64,000 nt of DNA, from the NCBI GenBank assembly GCA_005406025.1, contig BGZK01000906.1:186001-250000 (forward strand). The letters are read 5' to 3'. The translations under genes were made by a program, and so were the position numbers. The DNA comes from Eumeta japonica (taxonomy: Eukaryota; Arthropoda; Insecta; Lepidoptera; Psychidae). This document shows, in pieces, positions 22,638-35,847 of this stretch (the first letter of the stretch is position 1; every line of letters begins with the position of its first letter). The notes beneath the pieces are model-generated. The model saw only the letters and a list, made by a program, of their open reading frames with translations, was not told the origin of the DNA and made no database searches.

Positions 22638-22826
22638 TTATAAATACGCGTCGCATACAAGTACACAGCGGTGGGCCGGCCAGACCAAATCTAACCAATC
22701 GGCACCATCCCGCATGCGCGGAGTCACGAAAATACCTCGCTCTTCTGCTAATGCCGTAAAATGATATCCTTCAGCAAAAAAGTCCTCATTCGGCAACGAA
22801 TCAAGTTTTCTGATCGTAATCGACAT
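22638..22826 (-). CDS. Unrecognised 62-codon open frame
   Basis: Starts MSITIRKLDSLPNEDFF and ends HRCVLVCDAYL. Composition is balanced and the codons are not low-complexity, unlike most short frames in the window. The underlying DNA (22650-22760) is richer in GC than its surroundings. I see no splice site, TATA box at a sensible distance, or nearby poly(A) signal, and do not recognise the protein. It may be a transposon-derived piece or chance. Confidence 0.2.
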   Translation of the reverse strand: MSITIRKLDSLPNEDFFAEGYHFTALAEERGIFVTPRMRDGADWLDLVWPAHRCVLVCDAYL

Positions 22827-22829
22827 AAA

Positions 22830-25800
22830 TCCAAATACGACATATGCCTAACAGCTCCTATTTAATGGATAGCACGGCACGTTTATTAATCGATACGAAC
22901 GGGCGAAGCCATCTCGATTAGTTTGGATTTACGCCTACTAACATTTCAATGACTGATTTGAATTCACGACTACTAAAACTCCGATGACTAATATTCCGAG
23001 GACATTCGTCCCACGAGGGCGGGAAGCCATTTTGCCGCACGAAAGTAATGATTTAGACTTGCAATAGTCAAATCGTGTCTATGAAAAGGGAACTTGGCTA
23101 CTTTCCCTCGACACGGTCGTTGCATTCGAGCGTAGCTTTTCTCATATTAATAATACGAGACAAGGTGCTTTAGAAGCAAGGCGCAGCTTTGAAATACATG
23201 AAATTAAATTCCTCATTTGACAAATACCTAGGCCTACAAAAAAAGGTATTTATACTCGTCAAAATCTACCATCACCTTGGATGAATATTAAATGAACAAA
23301 TTCGAGAGGTTTTTCACTTCGATATTAAATTACAGAAATTCTTAGTACAAAGCATCGAATTATTCGGAGCAGACAAACTAGATACTTTGTAGTAACATAG
23401 CCAGTGTGAGAATTAACTCCAAGCTTTCTCGTCGTTAACTTTTATGTTCAGTTTAAATTGAACAATAATATTTACTTAATTAATAATTACATCAAAATTA
23501 TCTATTGCACATGTGCACACGCTGGCCTGTAAACACTTTCTAACCTTTTTCCAAGCGGAAACAAAGAACGGTCAATTATTCTCATTTTCTTTATTAATGA
23601 AATGAATATTACCAAATTTTATAAAATTTAAAGATTTTTATGTGTAATAATATTTGATAATAAACAATATTTGAATAAACGTACTGCTATACTACAGTTA
23701 GATTGTCGACCTTTTTTTTATTTTAAGAGAAAGATATGAGCGGAAATTATATAAATTATATGAAGGCTTATGAAAGTAACTTCTTTGTAGACGACTCCCC
23801 CCCGCTTATAAAATGCCCTTAGACTTGAGATCGTGAAGGTAACTGAAGTACACCCACAATGCGATTTCGATGTTTATATAAAGTCTTATCTTCATAACCG
23901 CATAAGCGACACAACTGAGTTTGTCAGACAGTGGGATACTACGTCAAGCCTACTGAAGTTTATAACGCAAAGCGATACCTAAAATATAGTCGAATTCATA
24001 GTGTATTATTGTTTTATTATCATTTTACGAAATTAGCGTTATGTATTCGCAAATTTTACAAATTGAATCATATTTGTATCGAATGAAAAATCGTTTACAG
24101 TATACCAATTTGAAATTTGAGCTTCGTGTCAATTTCGAAAATTAAAGACGTATATGATTAGCAAACTATACGGTTTCACTCAATTCTTCCGTCCAATATG
24201 TAGGTTATTGGAAGCTATGTTATTTAAAACGTAATTAAGTTTATGTTCACTATTATATATTTTCTGTTATTAGACAGCCGCACTTAACTACGCTTGAAAC
24301 TCGTATGGAGTTAAAACACGAGACTAAACGCATATTACTCAATGTGACGAATCATTTTTAACCGACTTCAAAATTAAATAGGAAGAGGAGTTATTACGAT
24401 AATATAATGTAGTTACGATTACCTATTGTTATTTTTGGAGTAGCTGTCTATTGCTAAATATATTGTAGTGTTTCCTTGGCTGACACCTTACTTTTTCTAT
24501 TCATGTAGAAAAAGTAAATTGATTATTAAGTTGTATAAGAATAAGCAATTATTTTTTTACTTTTTAGTGCATATTAATTTGTTTTGGAATAGTTTTCTTA
24601 TTGAAGTCGGTTTTTTTTTTGTTAAAATTTTTGTTTATGTTTATGTATTGAATGCCGATGAAGGAACAAAAAGACCTTGTCACAACGTGTCAATAGATTT
24701 ATATTTTGTTGTAGTCCATTACAATATTCCATATCATTGATGTAAACTATAAAAAAAGTCCTAAAAGAGATTTTAGGGGATTGCGTTTTATTACTGGTGT
24801 TCCAGAAACTTAATTTCATTCACATTAACTATGTACGTCCATATTTTACTACATTATTTTTGTAGTCGTAACTACTACTTTAATTTATGAAGTAAAATTA
24901 TTGAGTAAATTTTAACTATAAATCGCCAAAAATTCCAGTGACGTTAAGACAATATTTTCAGACTTAAATAATGTACTTAATGAAACAGAATTCTTGCAAG
25001 AATAATTGCCTGAATACATAAGGTGACAACATTAATGGAAACTTAAATTTTTAGATATCTTACTTTTCCACGAAATAAAATAAAATAATTTCATTAAATT
25101 ACACTAGATTAAGGAATAATTATATTTTAATTAAAAACGTAATCTAAATGAAGAGCACACATTCACAATTAAGGTCCAAAATTAAATTATCTTTATAACG
25201 TGGACTGAATAAACATGAATAAACTCGGACAGAAGTTAGAACTCGACACCTTCTTTGTGTAGTGATTCAGCAACTGCATCTCTATAGAAAGTTGCATGTT
25301 TATTATGAAACTACCGAAACTATGTTTGCAATTTCTTTACGTTCCCAGTTTCGGTATAGTAGTTTTGAGTATATACCGTGGGCATAGAATGAAAACAATG
25401 TGAATGTCTAAGTAATACACTCGATAATGAGACTCGAATATAATTTGTTAATTTGTGTTTGTACGTAAATACGAAGACAGACGCCGGCATTATTAAACTG
25501 GACTGTAAGTGGTTATTGAATATAATTATGAGGAAATAAACAACTTTTACCTTATTTAGAAACACTCTTTCAGGATAATATTAAAAAAAAATGATAAACC
25601 TAATAATTTAAAATACATATGTTTTTATAAGCACTTGTTTCCACGAACTGGTTAGGGTAGGCAGTTAACGTTATATTAATTATAATCACTAAAACAAGTA
25701 GATCGCCCTTGTTCGATACATTTCATTATAATTTGTATGCGGACTTGACCTGATTCTATAATTTAAGAGATATAGAAATATAAACATATGGACACTACCC

Positions 25801-26950
25801 AACAAACGAGTACCGACAAAGTGAGAAATAAATTATGCATAAATAATTATTAAATAAAATATAAAATTGTATAGTTGTCCAAGTTTTAGACTTAAAAATG
25901 TCCATAATCAAATATCAATGTTACTTTTACCAGTACACTATAAATTTATTACATTAATAATTTGTACAGGTAAAAATAGAACATTTTATATAAAAATGAT
26001 TGATGGAACCTCGACCGATAGGCAGGGCAGATGGATGTTAGGTATTTTGATGTGTACTAAATAGCTGATACAAAAGCGAGGACCCGCCATTTAAACCGGC
26101 GCCTGCGCATTCATTCAAGCATCAGTGTCCTATTTTAAAATAACAAGACCCTAGAAATATAAAGACACACGTGCCTGTTATCATACTAAGTACGGCATGT
26201 TTTACGCAATTTCCTCCTAGTCATAAAATCGTGTCTAACATCGGGCTCCTTATAAAAAAGTGATAAACACCAGCTCTGCCTATTCATAACAGTGTCTTTT
26301 TATTTTTAGAAAACGTTCGTGCAACATTTTCAGACGTTTTCCTCATAACGAAAACATACGTATGAACATTTATTCAAGAAAGATTTACATTGCGACACGA
26401 CGGAAGAAAACCCATAGGTGACAAATCAATCCAGTCGACTTAAAGACGTGTAATATGGAAATGAAAATATTAATTAGATGGTCTTCATTTTATTCTTTTA
26501 ATTGTGTACTTTGGACCGAGCTGAAAATTCAAATGAACTGTTTTTATTTTAATCAAGACGAATTATCAAATTAATATAAGCGTACTACAACGTCTCGTTC
26601 GTAAATTTTCCTTAGATTGTCCGGACATTAAAGAAATTTAAATTAGTAAAAACCAATATAAATTCTGATAGATTACGATCAAAAATAAAACCAATTTTTA
26701 ATTCCAAAAAACTACAAATCAAAAATTTTGTTTGATGAAAACACTCTCTCCTTTTGTTGAAATTTAATATATGTCTAATTACAATTTACACTGTGTAAGT
26801 CTTTTGCTCAAATTTATGATTTAATAATTTGCGAGAGATGTTTTCCTGTATAAGACAAATAGAATATTAAATCCGAGAACAAGCATCCGACTCATAAAAT
26901 TAATATTAAGGACATGGAAATACTTTATTTTCAAGAACAAGTTTATATAC
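22830..26950. other. Long gene-less AT-rich stretch
   Basis: Only a minor GC-richer patch at 22990-23130. Frames at 24468-24740, 24622-24819, 25320-25565 and 25867-26064 are AT-rich, lack family signatures and have no supporting signals. Confidence 0.5.
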
Positions 26951-26953
26951 GTA

Positions 26954-26956
<3 letters not shown>

Positions 26957-27011
<55 letters not shown>

Positions 27012-27016
27012 TGTGT
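26957..27016. repeat. (TG)n microsatellite
   Basis: About 23 pure TG units to 27002, followed by impure gtgtgtgcgtgtgt. It abuts the LINE fragment downstream. The minus-strand THTHTH frame (26821-27078) is repeat translation. Confidence 0.95.
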
Positions 27017-27017
27017 A

Positions 27018-27320
27018 AAGGTATGTCGTGGTGGTTGGCCATCTGGAGAAGATGAATGAAAGTAGACTGACAAGACAAATCTATAGAGCGAATATGTACA
27101 ATGGAAACGCCTGCAAGGTTTGCACTAGAAAATCCTCAAATTAGTGGCATATTAAAAATAGGCTAAACTGTAAGTACCCGAAATCGACGAGCTGACATTG
27201 ATAGAGTGGATGTCAGTGAAGCAAGAGAGACATGCAAAGATCGTACCATGGGAAAATCTATAGTACCCTTCTGGGAAATTGGCGTGAGTTTATAGTAATA
27301 TTATTGATGATATGCTAAAC
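27018..27320 (+). pseudogene. LINE ORF2 C-terminal fragment, SEAR-CKDR family, copy 1
   Basis: The plus strand, with frameshifts, reads 'ggccatctggagaagatgaa' (GHLEKMNES), then RQIYRANMYN, STRNRRA and VDVSEARETCKDRTMGKS, ending near 'ggcgtgagtttatagtaata'. The same order occurs on the minus strand at 56870-57150, which preserves more frame. This is the C-terminal tail after the reverse transcriptase of a non-LTR retrotransposon. It is 5'-truncated, as is usual for LINEs, and decayed. Confidence 0.65.
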
Positions 27321-27329
27321 GTCGGTCTC

Positions 27330-28120
27330 AGTGATTACGAAATTAAATGATTTTAAGCTTCTATTTAATAAAATTGTCTACTTATATAATTAAAATATAA
27401 AATAATTAATTACTTAATAATAATATAGTTTTAAAATGTGCTCTATGCCGCAAAATAAATAGGTATTTTCATAAATGTCAAAATTCTAAACAATTTCTAT
27501 TCCAACTCCTCAAGTAGAAATTGAAATGTTATGAGTAAACCATACCCAGAAACGAGCAATGAAAGCTTTGCACCAAGAAAAGGAAACGAAGAACGGAAGA
27601 CAAACGGAACGTACTCACTCTATCCCACTATATTTATTGACACACTTTAGTATCTATAGCCTAATCTCGACCCCAGTTTCTGGCTAAAGGGACTGACTCC
27701 ACACTCCCGTCACTCTTAGCCCAGGCTTGAACTTACAATCCTCTCCCACAGTTACGCTTCCTTCGGTGTATAGGGACTTCCCCTTTAAGTCATTGCGACT
27801 AATTGAAGTTTGAACAAATAATGGTGATGATGATGATGACAATTTCTATTACAAATCTTCAATAAGCGACTAATTTATTTGAATGTTTGACTAATAATTG
27901 CATAGCATAAATAATAACTTTAAATTCAGTCACAAACCGGACATTTTTTGAATAAGCATTGTTTTTATAGTCAGCAGAAACAAATACATATAAATTAAAA
28001 ACTGATTTTTTTTTAAGTTTTAATTCTTCATAGAATCTTTCTGGCACCCCAACATACTACGGAATGAGTTCTCCACGAAATTGGAGTTGGTGGATACTAA
28101 TTAACTTTCTTTACTCTGGA
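27330..28120. other. Gene-less stretch with a small GAT tract
   Basis: A short GAT/GGT tandem lies at 27822-27839. A GC-richer piece at 27640-27770 ('cgaccccagtttctggct', 'agcccaggcttgaact') looks like a decayed dispersed repeat, but I cannot name it. Confidence 0.35.
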
Positions 28121-28174
28121 TAATTTTTCATGTCCAAATCTTGGCAACATTTTATCCAACATTTATACTCTAAA

Positions 28175-28270
28175 AAGTATCAAATGAAAGCCTTCAAAAA
28201 TCTTCATAAATTATTGACGACGCACGTTCGAGACATTGCCAACATCGACGAAAAGGGCCTAATCGAGGTT
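28175..28270 (+). other. Possible small coding exon
   Basis: A frame reading MKAFKNLHKLLTTHVRDI and then ANIDEKGLIE has normal coding-like composition. It is followed by GAG|GTTTGT at 28268-28269, a passable donor. A possible acceptor (aaaaag) lies at 28175 with 'tactaattaactttcttta' upstream, but the tract between is interrupted. The open frame starts at an ATG near 28130. I do not recognise the sequence. About 100 bp downstream lies a GC-rich island (28370-28450). Confidence 0.25.
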
Positions 28271-28339
28271 TGTTTTCTATCCTTAGTTACAGTCATCGCT
28301 AGTGACTCATTAACATCCAGCTTTAATTACTAATCACAA

Positions 28340-28935
28340 TCTCGTACAATGATTAAAGTTATAAGTAACAGTCGAGCCGCGGCGGCGCCGCGATCGAAGC
28401 GCGAAAGCTCCGAGATAAGCCGGCCGAGATAGTGAGTGGCACACTTAACGCCGCGAAGCCTACTTAGATCACTACTTACTGTATACTACTTAGGACAAAG
28501 TGAGGTCTGCAGGCACCCCTGTTCCGTGATCGACGTCACAGATTTAGTTATAATCTTCTCCGTGATTCTCTCCGTTTCCTAATAATTTATTTTAGTGGAT
28601 ATATATATGTATATTTAAACGTTTCAAAGATTGTATAAGTCGATTCCTTTAGAGTTAAGATATTATTACTTGTCTCTACTCAATTTTTTTTAGTTCATAT
28701 TAAACCTTACGACTCCGTAGGCTCGATCCTAAACTACAATTATAAACACCCAAAAGCACAGGTTAAATGTCCATGTTTAAAAGGATAACACTTATATATC
28801 GCACCATTTGTATCTTTTATAATTTTGTATTACAAGCGCTTTTAATATAGAAACTTAAATTTTAATAAATATTTATATTCCTTAACAACTTTAAAATACA
28901 CTGTTACCTAACAATGTACTTGTATTCAAAATAAA
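28340..28935. other. GC-rich island followed by AT-rich DNA
   Basis: 28370-28450 is strongly GC- and CpG-rich ('gccgcggcggcgccgcgatc'). 28500-28560 is moderately so and holds 'tgatcgacgtcacag', with a CRE-like 'gacgtca'. The rest is AT-rich and unassigned. Confidence 0.3.
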
Positions 28936-28939
28936 ATTG

Positions 28940-29400
28940 TAGAATATAGTATTTCAAAAAAATCTTCTGATGTCTCTTGAATAGATAAACCAATTTTTAT
29001 GTAGTTTTATTGCGGTCGATGCAAGTGTTTGGAGAAAATAGCTGATTCGATTTTGGTATCAATCTGTAGAGTGGTCTAAAAAATATTTCTAAAACACATT
29101 TATATGAAACTTATTTTTGAGATTCTTCAAAATCTAACGAAAAATTAATCGGTGTTTCAGGAATTTTAAATGGAGTGGATTCCTTTCGAATGTCGTAACT
29201 GCACATATGCACGCTCGTTCACACAGGCGTGCACGCACACATAAAGAGACTTTACTCGGAACAATAACTTTCCAGTTTTATGAAATTTTTGATTTTTCAT
29301 AGTGGTAAGTCAAAAAAGTCAGATATACTTGCTAAGTTTTAAATGTATTTGACGATAAGTAGATGAATTTTGGTTTCTTAAATTTTTGCATATATTCAAG
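28940..29400 (+). mobile_element. Helentron-like interspersed repeat, plus orientation
   Basis: Inverted copy of 120-700. It shares 'gagattcttcaaaatctaac', 'aaaattaatcggtgtttcag', 'tggagtggattcctttcgaa' and the tail 'gatgaattttggtttcttaa'. The microsatellite core is reduced to 'cacaggcgtgcacgcacaca' at 29221-29240. Confidence 0.65.
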
Positions 29401-32387
29401 CCTACTTAATATAAGCGTGTTGATTACTAAATAACATACTAAGAATAAATGAACAAATATAGTTCCTGTATAAAGCCAGTCTTGTTTTCAAAAGCATTTC
29501 ATGAAAAGTTCACATACCTCCGAAGTTCTCGATAAATCATCAATTTAGATATTTCTTAATCTCTTTTCATACTTTTTAAAATTCTGGCCATAAATACTAC
29601 TTATAGATAAATAAACAAAAATAAATAAAAAAATCTTTTTCTGTAAATTTTTAATCTAACCTAACTTATACGAGTAATTTTATTACGTTTTTGGTGAAAT
29701 TAGAGCATCCCACCGTCATTAAAATTTTAACCTGACAAGGTAAGAACCAAAAATACATCAAAGAGGAAATAGGTTCTGCTGCTTTCGTGGAGTCTTCATT
29801 TTCGTTATACACTAATCAAAAGTGGTCCAGTGAAGTCCAAACAAGGAAGGCAGATCACCGCGATACTTCCCTTCACTTCTGATACAAACTTCAATAAATT
29901 CCGTGGTATGTATAAACTAAATTGGTTTTATATATAACTCTTAAGGAAGTTTTCAAAATCGAACTTATTTTTTAAATAAAATAATTTTGTATGTACTTAT
30001 AAATAATCTACCTATCCTTTTTATATTTGTATTTTAATAAATGTACCTCACAAAAACATTGCATTTCTTTTTGTCCTTTGGTTGTCATAACTTAACGAAA
30101 AAGTACAAAAAGAAAAACCGATAAATGTGTTTTTCCGATGCGACGCCCTCGTACTCTTACATAATTTTAGCAAGACAGATGTCTGGAAATGAGAACGAAA
30201 AATCATATTCAAGCGGAGACCGAATTTTCCGCGTATTGCTTTGTATTCAAAAGTATGTATTTACTCTTCGATTGTGTTCATATATATTATTATTGCTTAT
30301 ATACATCGAGACGTTACATGTTTTGTTAACGGTTATCCGTAGGATTTTAGTAGCTTCAACTCGGTTGAAATTCAACCACTAAAATCAGTGGTTCAATAGA
30401 CAATCTATACATTATAGATATCTTCGGTGCACAATTTTCTCTAAGAAAACTTTTCAATGACATCGTAGAATCAAATTTTAATAGCCCCACTGCTGAAGTA
30501 TACACTCCCAAAAACGTTTTAATCCTAATTGAGGGACTCGAATTATGATCCCTTCATATGGGCTCTGTTAGGTCAGGAGTTATTGATGACCGACAGCCGT
30601 TAACAACACTGTACCGTCGCTAACATTAACAACTAACGTAAGAGAGGTTATCGTGCTCTTCGAAGCACAGAACGAGAGGTTTAATTTGACATAAATTAAA
30701 TACCCATTCGTCAACTCACCACGGGTCAAAACTCTAATGCGGTACATTTTAGTTTATACGCAATGTTTCTGACTATTTGAATATCAGCTCCTTATTCGAT
30801 CATTGTATTCTAATATGGTTGATGTTTTCTCGTAGTTTTAAGTTGCCAGTTGTAGTACTAGTAGTGGTTTTATCGGGTTTTTGTCACCCCAATGCAGACG
30901 TGTTACCCTTCCGCCATCCCACAAATCCATTATAAGTCACGGGCTGTCAAAGATAATTACCAACCCTATAATAATAGTGGCGTTCAGTAAATAATGGGCA
31001 AGTGTATGTTGGAACACGCATACAACTGTGTTCTTTAGGTGTACGTATTAATATTTTCGGGAATTAGATATTTTAGAAAAGGAATGTTTTTATTTTCGTT
31101 AGTTATTGATCGTCACTCGTTTGGTTTTGAGCTTAGAAAGAGCCACGAAAGCAAGTAAAAAACAGTGAGAGGGATTAGAAAAATTAAAAGATGAAAAGAA
31201 ACTATAAGCGACTCCACGTCGAATGGTCAAAGTCCCTACGTTCAGTAGATAATATCGTAGATTCCTAAAAATCTACTTCATTATAAGGAAAATTTAAGAG
31301 AAACCTTATACACGTGTTGCAGCTTATTTTTAATGTTTAGCAATTCGTTATTTTAATAAATCACCTAATTCATCTTGCAGAATTCTTTTTTACAATTTTT
31401 TTCGTGTCTCACTTTTATTGACTATCATTTTAATTTATACTTTTATAGAAGCGAAGTTTGAATTTTATTTGTATTTCGTTATTATTATCAGCTCAGGCTT
31501 AAGATAGAATTATGTACCGATTTACACCTAATAAAAAATTGAGAATATAAAAAAATAACTACTCGCCCTTGAGGACTTTGACAATTCGTAAATAATTATA
31601 ATTTCGCTAATGGTTTCCTTGGCAGTCCCTTTAACAAGTCTGTTGTGGTTTTAAGGGGACCGCTCGATTCACTTTGATATTCCTATCGCTTTGTGCAGGC
31701 GGACTGACCAATAGAGAACAACCTAAAAGTCTTGTGCTCGTAATATCAATCAGTATAAAATCTACCTAACGCTTAGTCTTTGATTGATTCCATGTAGTTC
31801 TTCTACGAGACTTTATATCATGAATATTCTCTTAAGATGTAAATGACCTTATTTTAAAAGAGATCGAGGGGATATTTAAATTCCCTTTTTCGTTTGCATT
31901 AGAAATATTCCAAAAAACAACAAAAATGTCCAATTTTCAAGGTCTCGCCGGATTATTAATAAAACTACAATAATTTCCAATTATTATAATGGCTTTCGAC
32001 TTCGATTCTTAATAATGTGTTTGCTTTTAAACGAAATATTTTCATGGTACACACTTACGTATTTGGAATTATTAAAATTATTAAATTATTATTGTACCAC
32101 AATGACAGCAGCTCGATCTAGTTTCAAGTCGATATAATGGTTCTTTTAAAACTCAATTCATCATTGTTATTTGCAAGAAATTTTAGCTATTTTTGTTCCG
32201 TCACATCGCTTTCCGGCTACCGCACTACCTAAAAGCAGTCATACGAAGCTATAGCATCCACCGCTGTTCTCGATATAATGACCAGTCAAAAATATATTGT
32301 TTTTAAACGACATAAATTATAAGCTTATAATTCACACGTTTAATGCATTGATTCTAAAATATACGAAGATTTAAATTAAAATACTTT
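29401..32387. other. Long gene-less AT-rich stretch
   Basis: No repeat family recognised. The 85-codon frame at 30125-30382 contains a hydrophobic run (YILLLLIYIETLHVLLTVI), but lies in AT-rich DNA where such runs are common, and nothing else supports it. Confidence 0.5.
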
Positions 32388-32880
32388 TTGACGTGACAAC
32401 GTCTTATAAATTGGTTTGCCGGGTGACACTTCAAGAAACTGCGTTACGCTCCGCTCACGTTATGCGCTCACAATGAGAGCGAGTGAGAGGCACGCGTCCC
32501 TTCCACTCGGGCATGGTTAGCCCGCCTAAGAGCGAGAGAGACAGACATAAAAGTGAAAGGCACGCGTCCCTTCCACTCGAGCACAGTTAGCCCGCCTAAG
32601 AGCGAAATGGCAAGTTATTGTATGTATATTTGTATATAAATACGTATGTATGTGTAAAGGTAAAAATAAAATTTTGTTAATATGAAATTCAGTGCGAGAT
32701 TCTTTGTATAAATTAATGTTTTAAATATAATTTTGTATAAATAAATGTTTTAAATTGTTACTATTATTTCATCCTTCTTCCTACTATACGAATGAATATT
32801 CACATTAAAATGATTTTACCAATCAAAGTCGTTGTCACATAAAACTTTCGCCCGTATACCGACTTTACAGGCAACCAATT
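32388..32880 (-). mobile_element. Non-autonomous DNA element, TGTAAAGTCGGT family, copy 2
   Basis: Inverted relative to copies 1 and 3. On the minus strand it begins 'ggttgcctgtaaagtcggta' near 32866 and ends with 'gacgttgtcacgtcaaaaag' near 32388. Just inside its far end it carries 'gtgtcacccggcaaacc'. Its GC-rich part contains a 70-bp tandem duplication (32481-32604). No coding capacity. Confidence 0.65.
32481..32604. repeat. Two-copy 70-bp tandem repeat
   Basis: Units at 32481-32534 and 32551-32604 share 'ggcacgcgtcccttccactc' and 'ttagcccgcctaagagcga' with few differences, so the duplication is recent relative to its host element. Confidence 0.85.
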
Positions 32881-35450
32881 TTTTAGTATTGTATAGCACT
32901 GATTAAATTGAATTGAGTCGATAAAAATATTTGTGTAGAATTGATATTTTATAAAACACATATAACTGAGAACATTACATTCAAATAATTTAATCCAGTT
33001 TCGCACATGCTTTCATTTACGTGACTAACTTTAATACAATTTCTCAACGCGTACCGTTTACGTGCGATGCAAATGAGACACGACTTAGTCATCTTAAAAT
33101 AATTAATATCAAATCAATTTTCTTTGGTTTTCAGAATGTTTCATCAAATTACAATTTACCGACTTACAAAATAGCGAGTCACAGTTATCTAATGATATCA
33201 CGTGCTCATCAAACAGTTGATTATGTAAACATTACACATTATTTACAAATAATTTAGACACCGAGATAAACCTTTGTGCTTATGCACCTTGCAAACTTAT
33301 CCAATTTCTATTTTCGTTTTATATCAACTCTATGTATAAATAAAGGCCGAAAGCGAAAAGTTTCGCTACTAAAATTAAGACAATACAATACAATGTCCTC
33401 ATATTTTGTTTTTTATACGAATTAAAATCTGTTGGCCGATAATAACAACAACTCGAAATGTTCCCTAATACCTTGAATTATAGCGTAAAACCATTTTAAG
33501 GTTTTTCATGCATCTCATGATCAATATCTATTTATATAGTTATTTATCGCCAGACACAGAGCATTTCGTATTTGATATGAAGATATATCAATGGATACGT
33601 TTGATTGACATCTTAGACGTACACTTGCAATCAAACGGCAGGTTTGATGCTGATGTCTGTTTTATACATCAAAAGACCTGTATGTGTTATGTAGTATCAC
33701 TAATTATTTGGTATTGAATTAATCTTAATTAAAACGTCCTTTAATTTCGAAAATGGGTGTCATGGTTAGATACAACATTTCTGTACGATCCGGGAGCAAA
33801 GGAAATTCATTTAAAAGGTCCGGTTTTCTTTGATCTTTGATTAATGCCTTTATTATACGACGGAGTTTAATTTCGCTGTTTATTATTCAAGCCGACCTTA
33901 AAGAAATAAATAATGTGATTTATATATTTCGCGCAAATAGAAATGTAAATAGGCCGTAAATATTCCCTATTCCAGTATAGCAATTTATATAGATATGCCA
34001 ATATAATTGAAGCTAATATATCAATTTAATGTAAGATTACATATAACAAATAGTTTCGAATAAATGTGTGTGAAAACGAAACATTTTTGATGACGTTCCT
34101 AAACATAACCGATACGATTTAAAAATCTTGATTAAGTTGATAAGTATTGATAAACGTTTTCAAATAGATACAACCATATGTAACTTGAGATTTTATTTAT
34201 TTTCATTTATTTTTATTTCAGTATTCATTTAATAGAATTTTAACAGGAAAAAGTGTGTAAGCCTTAATTTCGCACATAAATCTTAATTTTCTAATGAGTT
34301 CGTATGCAAACACCTATCATCTTTAGCAGCTTTGTGAGCGTTTACTAACAGATATTGTAATGTCCTACTTTTGACAGTGCTAAAACATAGTAAAAGATAA
34401 ATATAATGCTTGTTATGTTTAATTACATGCCAAAGAAAAAGGAGATCCAAGGGCTATTCTAACTACTGAGGTATATTATAGCTTATGCTCACTTGGTATG
34501 TATTATTTTGTTATGATATGACCCTTATTTGTTGTGGTCTAATAATTAATTGAAAAATAATATTATGGGCACATCTGACAACAAGCGTCGAGAAAAGAGA
34601 GATATAAGCTTACCAAATAATGTGATAAAGCCTCAGCAGTAGGCAGTGCAGGCAAAGACTAGATTTTTTGACAAATGCTACCAACAAACTGATACAGAAA
34701 TAGAACGTTTCGTAGGTTTTAGCGGCTTTGTGCATCCTAAAGTGTTCTATATTCTTTAGAAAAAAAATTACTACTGATACACGCTTCCGATTATATAGGA
34801 AATGGCAAATTTTTACAAAATATTTTTCTGAAAAAAAATCCTGTCTACAAGGTCCTTCAATTAAATCAATATTAAGCAACAGTCGATCACTCCTAAGTCT
34901 GAATCTCTTTTATTGTTTCAGAAAAAAAATATTTTCCAACAATGGTTTCTAAGCATCTAGATGTTTAATCGAAACAAAAATAATCACAGCCTTTTTCGCT
35001 ACAAAAATTTGTTTCCATGATAATTGGTAGACCACAAATCAATTCAAAGAAAGATTGAACAACATTGAAAAATGTTCAAAATAGATGCTTTTTAATTTCT
35101 TCTTTAATACTTGGGCTACGAATAGGTTTGTAAGTAAAAAAAAGGTTTTTTCATTTAAAAAAAGATTAAAGTTAATTAAGATTCTTAATAAGATTATAAA
35201 GGGACTACCACTGTAACACAAAATAATTGTTTTACTATTAATAAAATGTATTAAAAAAAATAAATTAATGAATTATGAAAATATTGAGAACTATGGACTG
35301 AAATGCACAAATTTGTTTTACTTTTATTGAAATTGATCCAAAACAAAATTGATAAAAAAATTATTTATAAGACTACTATAATGACACTACTAGCGTCGAA
35401 ACTGCCATTTAATGTCCAATATATACACAAAATTAAAGCTGGTAAACACC
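32881..35450. other. Long gene-less AT-rich stretch
   Basis: No feature recognised. Overlapping opposite-strand frames at 34610-34952 and frames at 33021-33257 and 33508-33717 are AT-rich chance frames. Confidence 0.5.
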
Positions 35451-35456
35451 AACCCT

Positions 35457-35690
35457 TGTCAATATTATAAACGTGAATGTAAATTTCTTGGTTACGCTTT
35501 CACGCAGAAACTACTCAACCAATTATGGTTAGACTTTGTACACATATTATTAAAGGTACTAGAAAGGACATAGGGCACTTTTCTTAGAAAAAAATTAAGG
35601 GTAAAAAAATTATTTTGGCAGGTGTGATTGTTTGTCAAAAAATTTTCAAATCTAGCGACTTCAACGCCATCTAGCATTCCATTAAGTATA
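35457..35690 (+). mobile_element. Helitron-like 5' portion
   Basis: 'tcaatattataaacgtgaat' is followed by 'cgctttcacgcagaaactac', 'aaggacataggg' and 'caacgccatctagc'. This is the order seen at the 5' side of the Helitron-like repeats in this window. No 3' end is visible. Confidence 0.5.
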
Positions 35691-35847
35691 TATTTAAATA
35701 GCTTAGATTAAATATATTTAAATGCCTTCGCTAGCATTGAAGCCCTTAAAAAAATATCAAAGATCATTACATTCTAATAGAAATGAATTTATGTAATAAC
35801 TGTATGTTATTGCTTGACTGGTATGATCAGTATTTTAAAATCCTACT

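Noticed and set aside
35664..35675. 'acgccatctagc' as a CTCF-like site
   Set aside because: It is part of the Helitron-like repeat and deviates from the core; 'acgccatctga' at 55189 is similarly weak.
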